A stretch of 17,026 nt of DNA from Candidatus Shapirobacteria bacterium (GTDB taxonomy: Bacteria > Patescibacteriota > Microgenomatia > VGLL01), in the NCBI GenBank assembly GCA_016866735.1, contig VGLL01000011.1, positions 1-17,026 of the forward strand, in the 5' to 3' direction. Under the pieces are notes generated by a model, which was given only the letters and a program-made list of their open reading frames with translations, ran no database searches and had not been told where the DNA came from. Of this stretch, positions 12,318-17,026 are shown in pieces (the stretch's first letter is position 1; each line of letters starts with the position of its first letter). The position numbers and the translations under genes are program-made.

Positions 12318-12333
12318 TTGTGTACCCAGTGCT

Positions 12334-12353
12334 AAGTGAATATTTATTCACTT
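12334..12353. promoter_or_regulatory. 20-bp palindrome, candidate operator
   Basis: AAGTGAATA and TATTCACTT are perfect nine-base inverted arms around a TT centre. The right arm overlaps the first two bases of the -35 at 12352-12357, the position expected for a repressor site. It might alternatively act as a weak hairpin after the upstream operon, but no T-run follows. Confidence 0.65.
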
Positions 12354-12380
12354 GAGACAGTAAGCGCGTCCCAATATAAT
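12352..12380 (+). promoter_or_regulatory. Promoter and leaderless start of the deaminase gene
   Basis: TTGAGA (12352-12357) and TATAAT (12375-12380) are 17 bases apart. The -10 ends seven bases before the ATG at 12388, so the mRNA should be leaderless. An earlier in-frame ATG at 12379 overlaps the -10 itself and is excluded. Confidence 0.78.
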
Positions 12381-12387
12381 GGGGCGC

Positions 12388-12873
12388 ATGTCTAAACTGG
12401 AGTTAACAGAAGAACAACAAAAATTGTTAAAGCAACTGGCTCTTAATTCCGCCAAGAAGGGTAACTTAGCTAACGCGGGATTAGTGTTGGAGGATGGGCG
12501 AACTATCGCTTCGGCCGAGAGCTGGGTGGTCTCCGGTTGTGATGCTACGGCACATTCCGAGCGAATGCTAGTAGAAATGGTTTGTAAGTTAAAACACTCC
12601 AATTACACGCCCGGTTTAACCATGGTAACGATTATTGAACCATGCTTGATGTGTCTTAGCGCTTGTGCCTGGGCAGGTTATAAGAGAGTGGCGTTTATTA
12701 TTCCGGCAAGTAAGTATATCAAGACTATTCCTTGGGTAGCGGAGAATACCAAGGCAGATAAGAACCAAATCGCAAAAACATTTACCGAGCCAATAGAATT
12801 AATTCATCTTTCTCAATATGAAAATGAGTTTTCCAGGGTGTTCGAAAACCGGATGAGGAGATTTTTTTCCTGA
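12388..12873 (+). CDS. Zinc-dependent nucleoside/nucleotide deaminase family protein
   Basis: 161 residues from the ATG at 12388. The zinc site of the cytidine/dCMP deaminase superfamily is complete: H56-S57-E58 in TAHSERML, with catalytic Glu58, and P85-C86-x2-C89 in IEPCLMCLSACAWAG. The N-terminal part (EEQQKLLKQLALNSAKKGN, then GLVLEDGRTI) is the first helix and strand of the fold. The pattern is closer to the guanine-deaminase/TadA-like branch than to small cytidine deaminases, but the substrate cannot be fixed. It is cytoplasmic and monocistronic, with its own promoter and a palindrome that suggests repressor control. The start is chosen from promoter geometry; an upstream ATG lies inside the -10 box. 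Confidence 0.85.
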   Translation: MSKLELTEEQQKLLKQLALNSAKKGNLANAGLVLEDGRTIASAESWVVSGCDATAHSERMLVEMVCKLKHSNYTPGLTMVTIIEPCLMCLSACAWAGYKRVAFIIPASKYIKTIPWVAENTKADKNQIAKTFTEPIELIHLSQYENEFSRVFENRMRRFFS

Positions 12874-12956
12874 CGAGCCTCAAAGGAATTAAAAGCCGCA
12901 GGAAATTGCAAAAGGCGTCAACGGGATTCCGTCTCTAAGGTGTGAGGTAGAGGGGC

Positions 12957-12984
12957 TTGACTTTAAGGAGACTTATGGTATTCT
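12957..12984 (+). promoter_or_regulatory. Promoter of the 12998 gene
   Basis: TTGACT (12957-12962) and TATTCT (12979-12984) are 16 bases apart. The leader would be about six bases. The gap from 12874 to 12956 shows no other feature. Confidence 0.55.
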
Positions 12985-12997
12985 ACAAAAAGGCCTG

Positions 12998-13513
12998 ATG
13001 ATGAAGCTTATAATGAAGAAGATAATTTTTCTGAGTCTATTGTTATCGTTAGCTTTCCCCTTTGTTCTTACCTCGACCGCACAGGCTCTTCCCTTTGAGC
13101 CTAGGTTGCCTGGAGATATTCACATTACCCTTCCTACCTCGACTCCTACCCCTACGCCCACCATTTCCATTAAATTTAAGCCGCCGCTTTTTGAGAAGTT
13201 TGTGCCTATTATTTCTCCGACTAGCACTCCTACGCAAGCTCCTGGTGCGACTCTAACCCCAACTCAGGCAGTTGTTCCGACAGGAACATCTACTCCGTCG
13301 AGTACTGTCGCCCCGACCCAGATTCCCGAGATTACCGAGCCGGCCACTTCGGCTCCGCTTTCGTCAACATCAACCCCCAGTTCTAAGGGAGAAGCCGTCG
13401 GCGGAATCGGGCTGACAGGGGCAATTGGCCTGGGTATAATTTTCCTGCTCTTAGTGATTATTATTCTGCAGCTCTTTTTGGGAAAGAAGAGTCAGCCCAC
13501 GCAAAAGGCCTAA
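12998..13513 (+). CDS. Exported Thr/Pro/Ser-rich protein with C-terminal membrane anchor
   Basis: 171 residues. A signal peptide occupies about 1-30 (KKIIFLSLLLSLAFPFVL, then AQA). Residues about 46-130 are a low-complexity stalk with repeated TPTPT, STPTQ and SSTSTP units, probably extended and possibly glycosylated. A single membrane span at about 137-161 is followed by a basic KK stop-transfer and a short tail. The layout is that of a surface stalk protein with both ends defined but no globular domain. Two further in-frame ATGs (13001 and 13013) are close and cannot be excluded as starts. Its stop is five bases from that of ftsK on the other strand, with no terminator between. Confidence 0.75.
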   Translation: MMKLIMKKIIFLSLLLSLAFPFVLTSTAQALPFEPRLPGDIHITLPTSTPTPTPTISIKFKPPLFEKFVPIISPTSTPTQAPGATLTPTQAVVPTGTSTPSSTVAPTQIPEITEPATSAPLSSTSTPSSKGEAVGGIGLTGAIGLGIIFLLLVIIILQLFLGKKSQPTQKA

Positions 13514-13518
13514 GAGCT

Positions 13519-15621
13519 TCAACCTATTGGGTTTTGAGTTTCCGCTTGGCGCAAAAACTCATCTGCGTTTTTGATCAGAACTTCTCGCGGTTTGGCTCCT
13601 TCACCTGGGCCAACGATGCCCGCCGCTTCTAACTGGTCCAGAATTCGGGCGGCTCGGGCATAGCCTATCGAGAGACGGCGCTGGAGAAGAGAGGCCGAGG
13701 CGCGGTCATATTGGCAAACAATTCTTAGGGCTTCGTCGAAAAGATCGTCTTTTTCCTCTCCCGTGCCGGCGATGATTGCTTTTCCCGATCTAACAGGCAT
13801 TTCCACCACCTCTTCCGTGTAGGCGGGGGTAACACCGCTTTTGCGCAAAAACTCGATTAGCCTTTGAATCTCCGGTTCAGAAACATAGGCCCCCTGGATT
13901 CTTGATGGCTTAGCCTGTCCGGGAGGGATGTAGAGCATGTCGCCCCGGCCAAGCAGCTTTTCTGCCCCGGGCGTATCGACAATTACCCTGGAGTCAATCA
14001 TGGAAGAAACAGCAAAGGATATTCGGCAAGGAATATTAGCCTTAATTAGGCCCGTCAGAACATCAACCGAGGGCCTTTGTGTAGAAATGATAAGATGGAT
14101 GCCGGTCGCCCGTGACATCTGGGCAATGCGACAGATTGAATCTTCTACCTCGGCGGGCGCAAAAAGAATAATGTCGGCTAGTTCGTCAATAATGATAACG
14201 ATGTAAGGAAGAGCCTGAAATCCGGAAATTTCATTATAAGTGTCTATGTTTCTGGCGCCGACTTGAGCAAAGAGCTTATAACGGCGATCCATTTCAGACA
14301 TAGCCCATTTTAGGGCGGAGACGACTTTTCCTACCTCGACGATAACGGGAGTAAGAAGGTGAGGAAGGCCGTTATATTGAGTCAGCTCGACTCTTTTGGG
14401 GTCGACTAAGATCAGTTTTACCTCGTTTGGTGTAGTACGAAAGAGAAAGTTGGCAATCCAGGAATTTAAAAGGACCGATTTTCCCGAGCCGGTTTGGCCG
14501 GCGATCAAAACGTGGGGCATTTTGGCAATATCGGCCACCTTGGGATTGCCGGAGACATCTAGTCCCAGGGCGACTGTCAGTTTCGACTTCGATTGCTTCA
14601 TGGCCTCGCTTTCCAGCATTTGTTTTAGGGTGACAAATTCTAAGGAACGGTTAGGGAGTTCAAGCCCAACCAGAGAGCGGCCCGGGATAGGAGCTTCGAT
14701 TCTGATTTGCCCGGTGGGGGCGGCCAGGGCCAGGGCAAGGTCATTGGCAAGAGCAGTAATTTTTGAGAGCTTTGTCCCTAGGGCGACCTCGATGGCATAT
14801 TGAGTTACCGCTGGACCAAGGTTAACTTCGACCACGCGGGCCGAGATTCCGAAAGAGTCGAGGGTTTTTTCGATGATCGCGGCATTTCCCTTTAAGTCTC
14901 CCCGGTCAGCCTTTCCGCCGAAGCCGTCGGAGAGGAGAGAGAGGGGCGGATATTGCCAAACGGTAGGTTTTGCCCCGGGCAAGTTGCTGACGAGAACGGG
15001 CGCCAGTTCTTCGGGTCCCTTGAGGGGCGGTTTTTCCGGTTTGGAAGTCTGCGGTTCCTCTTCCAGCTTGAGGGGCGTTTTGTTTTGGGCAAACTTGGGC
15101 TTAGGCGCCCTGGCACTGATCAAAAGATTTTTGCACGAAACAATGAATTTAAAAATTAGGCTTATGATTTGATCAAAGGAAGTGTTAAATAATACCAAAA
15201 GTCCGATTAAAGTGCCGCCGGCAAGAATCAAAAAGGCGCCGAACGGACTGATAAGAATGGCAATTTCTGCCCAGATTTCCTCGCCCACAATTCCGCTTTT
15301 GGCCAAACCCAGGGCGCAGATAAACAGTAAAATTCCCCCCACCAGAACATTTGGCTGGTTTATCGGCGTTCTAAACCGAGTAAGCATTAGCCCGGCGACT
15401 AGCAGTAGAAAGGGCAAGAGAAAAATGCCGAAACCGAAGAGTCTGGTTAGGATCAGATTGAGTTTAATAAGGAGCGATCCTTGCTGGGAAAAAGAGATAA
15501 TGACGAGAATTCCGAAGGCGATTAAAATCAGACTAGCGACAGAAAAAACAGTGGCCTTTTTCAGTCGGATCCGGTTAAGTTTTAACGACCGGCGGAACCA
15601 ATTACGACGATATCTTGGCAT
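13519..15621 (-). CDS. ftsK: DNA translocase FtsK/SpoIIIE
   Basis: 700 residues. It moves DNA through the closing septum and helps dimer resolution and segregation. Four membrane spans occupy about 23-44, 58-83, 92-108 and 118-146. A short Pro/Lys/Glu-rich linker (about 170-220) follows, far shorter than in E. coli. The α/β motor is next, with Walker A GQTGSGKS at 375-382, Walker B IVIIIDE at 474-480, and ISTQRPSVDV of the motor core. The γ winged helix (about 625-685, SASLLQRRLSIGYARAARIL) reads polar DNA signals. At 700 residues it is short even against SpoIIIE (787). Its promoter lies within the end of proS, 24 bases upstream. Base composition is clearly GC-richer than the left of the window. 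Confidence 0.97.
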   Translation of the reverse strand: MPRYRRNWFRRSLKLNRIRLKKATVFSVASLILIAFGILVIISFSQQGSLLIKLNLILTRLFGFGIFLLPFLLLVAGLMLTRFRTPINQPNVLVGGILLFICALGLAKSGIVGEEIWAEIAILISPFGAFLILAGGTLIGLLVLFNTSFDQIISLIFKFIVSCKNLLISARAPKPKFAQNKTPLKLEEEPQTSKPEKPPLKGPEELAPVLVSNLPGAKPTVWQYPPLSLLSDGFGGKADRGDLKGNAAIIEKTLDSFGISARVVEVNLGPAVTQYAIEVALGTKLSKITALANDLALALAAPTGQIRIEAPIPGRSLVGLELPNRSLEFVTLKQMLESEAMKQSKSKLTVALGLDVSGNPKVADIAKMPHVLIAGQTGSGKSVLLNSWIANFLFRTTPNEVKLILVDPKRVELTQYNGLPHLLTPVIVEVGKVVSALKWAMSEMDRRYKLFAQVGARNIDTYNEISGFQALPYIVIIIDELADIILFAPAEVEDSICRIAQMSRATGIHLIISTQRPSVDVLTGLIKANIPCRISFAVSSMIDSRVIVDTPGAEKLLGRGDMLYIPPGQAKPSRIQGAYVSEPEIQRLIEFLRKSGVTPAYTEEVVEMPVRSGKAIIAGTGEEKDDLFDEALRIVCQYDRASASLLQRRLSIGYARAARILDQLEAAGIVGPGEGAKPREVLIKNADEFLRQAETQNPIG

Positions 15622-15632
15622 GATTTAAGGAA

Positions 15633-15662
15633 ATTATATCCTAAGTTAAAGGGAGAAGACAA
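15633..15662 (-). promoter_or_regulatory. Promoter of ftsK
   Basis: On the minus strand, TTGTCT (complement of 15657-15662) and TATAAT (complement of 15633-15638) are 18 bases apart. The -10 ends 11 bases before the ftsK ATG, leaving a leader of about five bases. The -35 lies inside the proS coding end, so ftsK can be expressed apart from proS. Confidence 0.65.
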
Positions 15663-17026
15663 GCTTGAGCCTTTTTTGGATTTCTTCTAGGCCGATAAGT
15701 TCCTTTTCGTCTTGATCTCGCCTTTTCCACTCGATTAAATTTTTTGTTTTTTCGCTAATGACTAGGCGCACGGGAATACCAATGAGGTCGGCATCCGCAA
15801 ATTTTTCTCCAGCCGAAACATCTTCACGGTCATCATATAAAATCTCTACGCCTGCCTTTTCCAGCGCCCGGTAGATTTCTTCTCCCCTTTTCTTGATGGC
15901 CAAATTGCTAAATGGCTCAATGGTTATTAAGTGCGCCTGGCAAGGCGCTAACGCTGTTGGCCAGATTATTCCTTTTTGATCACAGTGTCCTTCGACGATA
16001 CAGGCCATGGATCTTTCAATGCCAATGCCATAAGCGCCCATCCACAGCAATTTTTGCTGGCCACTTTTAGCGGTAAAGTATGCTTGCTGGGGCTTAGTGT
16101 AAAAATCGTCCTGCTTGAAACAGTGACCCCACTCAAAACCGATTTTCTTTCTTAATTTTCCCTTCTTACAACTAGCGCAGAGATCATCATCTTGGGCGTC
16201 AACAATATCGCCTAAAATGTCATATTTAAAATCACGATCATAATTAACGTCAATCGAGTCGGTCTCATCTTCCTTTTGCCCGCCAATGAAGTTTCTCACA
16301 GATTTTAAGCCTAAATCACCAATAAAGATGGTGCCTTTTACTCCCCAAGAGTGGACATAACCAGTTTTCGTTCCTAATTTTTCCAAATCTCTTTCCTCGG
16401 CCGGAGTTAGAGTAATTGCCCCTGCCGCTTTTTTTAATTTGACTTCATTAATATTCTGATCGCCCCTGATGGAACCAATAATGATTCGCCCTTTTTCGTC
16501 TTTATAGACCACATTTTTCAAATAGCGCCATAGGGGCTGGCTGTAATGCTTGACGTTATCATCCATCGTGCAAACCCACCTCGGTTGCTTAATGATTTTA
16601 AACGGCCTTAGTTCCTCTTTGGCATTTAGATCGACCCGCTCGAACTCGGCTCTCTCAATGTTGGCCGCGTAGCCGCAGTGGTCGCAAACAAAGTAATTTT
16701 GGTCGCCGTAAGGAGACTCCATTTGGAACTCATGAGAGAGACTGCCACCGATAGCGCCAGAGTCCGCTAAAACCGGAATTACCTTAAGATCGAGTTTTTC
16801 GGCGATTCTTAAATAAGCGTCGTAGAATTTTTGGTAGGTCTGGAGGGCTTGCTTTTCTGTCTCGCAGAAACTGTAAGCGTCTTTCATCATAAATTCGCGC
16901 ACGCGCATAATACCGCCGCGGGGTCGCTTATCGTCACGGAATTTTTGGGAAAATTGATAAATCAAGATCGGTAGGTCTTTGTAGGAGGGCGAGAACATTT
17001 TTACGAGCTCAACCATCATTCCTTCG
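15646..17026 (-). CDS. proS: Prolyl-tRNA synthetase, N-terminus outside the window
   Basis: About 459 residues are visible; the frame is open to the window edge, so the N-terminal portion (motif 1, probably 110-130 residues) lies beyond. Counting from the first Met in the fragment, class II motif 2 is RPRGGIMRVREFMMKDAYSF (32-51). The bacterial-type editing insertion spans about 105-290, with the VCDHCGYAANIERAE pair and CASC cysteines at its edges and RGDQNINEVKL in its core. Motif 3 is GAYGIGIERSMACIVE (328-343), and the anticodon-binding domain runs from about 357 to the end. The enzyme charges tRNA-Pro and removes mischarged alanine. It is the bacterial long form, including the insertion. 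ftsK follows after a 24-base gap on the same strand. Confidence 0.96.
   Translation of the reverse strand, partial: EGMMVELVKMFSPSYKDLPILIYQFSQKFRDDKRPRGGIMRVREFMMKDAYSFCETEKQALQTYQKFYDAYLRIAEKLDLKVIPVLADSGAIGGSLSHEFQMESPYGDQNYFVCDHCGYAANIERAEFERVDLNAKEELRPFKIIKQPRWVCTMDDNVKHYSQPLWRYLKNVVYKDEKGRIIIGSIRGDQNINEVKLKKAAGAITLTPAEERDLEKLGTKTGYVHSWGVKGTIFIGDLGLKSVRNFIGGQKEDETDSIDVNYDRDFKYDILGDIVDAQDDDLCASCKKGKLRKKIGFEWGHCFKQDDFYTKPQQAYFTAKSGQQKLLWMGAYGIGIERSMACIVEGHCDQKGIIWPTALAPCQAHLITIEPFSNLAIKKRGEEIYRALEKAGVEILYDDREDVSAGEKFADADLIGIPVRLVISEKTKNLIEWKRRDQDEKELIGLEEIQKRLKLVFSL

Noticed and set aside
12379..12387. Deaminase start at the ATG at 12379
   Set aside because: This ATG overlaps the TATAAT -10 box, so it cannot be in the mRNA.
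14873..15172. Long plus-strand frames opposite ftsK
   Set aside because: They are antisense shadows of a GC-rich, clearly coding gene; the ftsK frame accounts for the sequence.

Overview
The window looks like a piece of a Patescibacteria (CPR) chromosome, perhaps from the Microgenomates side. This is inferred from gene content and style, not shown by a marker gene. The pointers are a compact 700-residue FtsK with four membrane spans, a mixture of leaderless and Shine-Dalgarno starts, very tight gene packing, small TA-like cassettes and several short lineage-style families (DUF5678, DUF3175, DUF4238). TGA is used as a stop (for example by ftsK), so this is not one of the TGA-recoded CPR groups.

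Layout. Bases 1-117 are the tail of a GIY-YIG-type endonuclease. Bases 185-3562 are a head-to-tail run of five overlapping or nearly touching AT-rich genes: an RQC-like winged helix joined to HEAT repeats, a small basic protein, a zinc-ribbon protein, a DUF4238 protein and a TPR-like helical protein. An HNH-like gene (3565-4230, minus) converges on this run. A second, complete HNH protein (4405-5136) follows, then a YdjM/DUF457-type membrane hydrolase (5241-5801), a dehydrogenase remnant (5845-5943) and an RBBP9-like serine hydrolase (5933-6505).

The middle holds a DUF5678/retropepsin pair (6573-7177), a membrane protein with a PH-like tail (7290-7919), an SD-driven pair of exported or anchored proteins (8014-8948), a TspO/MBR protein (9178-9636), an AbiEii-type toxin with a small partner (9676-10538), and a four-gene overlapping operon of AbrB antitoxin, PIN toxin, DUF3175 and a winged-helix/degenerate-NUDIX protein (10645-12317). 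A zinc deaminase (12388-12873) and a signal-peptide/Thr-Pro-rich/TM protein (12998-13513) follow. The right end is core genome on the minus strand: proS (partial at the window edge) followed by ftsK.

Three things run across the window. First, consensus-like -10 boxes lie only 6-14 bases before many start codons, so much of the region is probably translated from leaderless or nearly leaderless mRNA. Only the 8014 and 8655 genes have a strong GGAGGTG Shine-Dalgarno. Second, a family of dispersed palindromic repeats sits in the intergenic gaps: at least five hairpin copies, two of them extended to 105-121 bp with a near-perfect 17-base palindrome. Third, the left part is visibly more AT-rich than the ftsK/proS end, which fits an acquired accessory block. 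No CRISPR array, tRNA, rRNA or insertion sequence was seen, and no gene-free stretch exceeds 300 bases.
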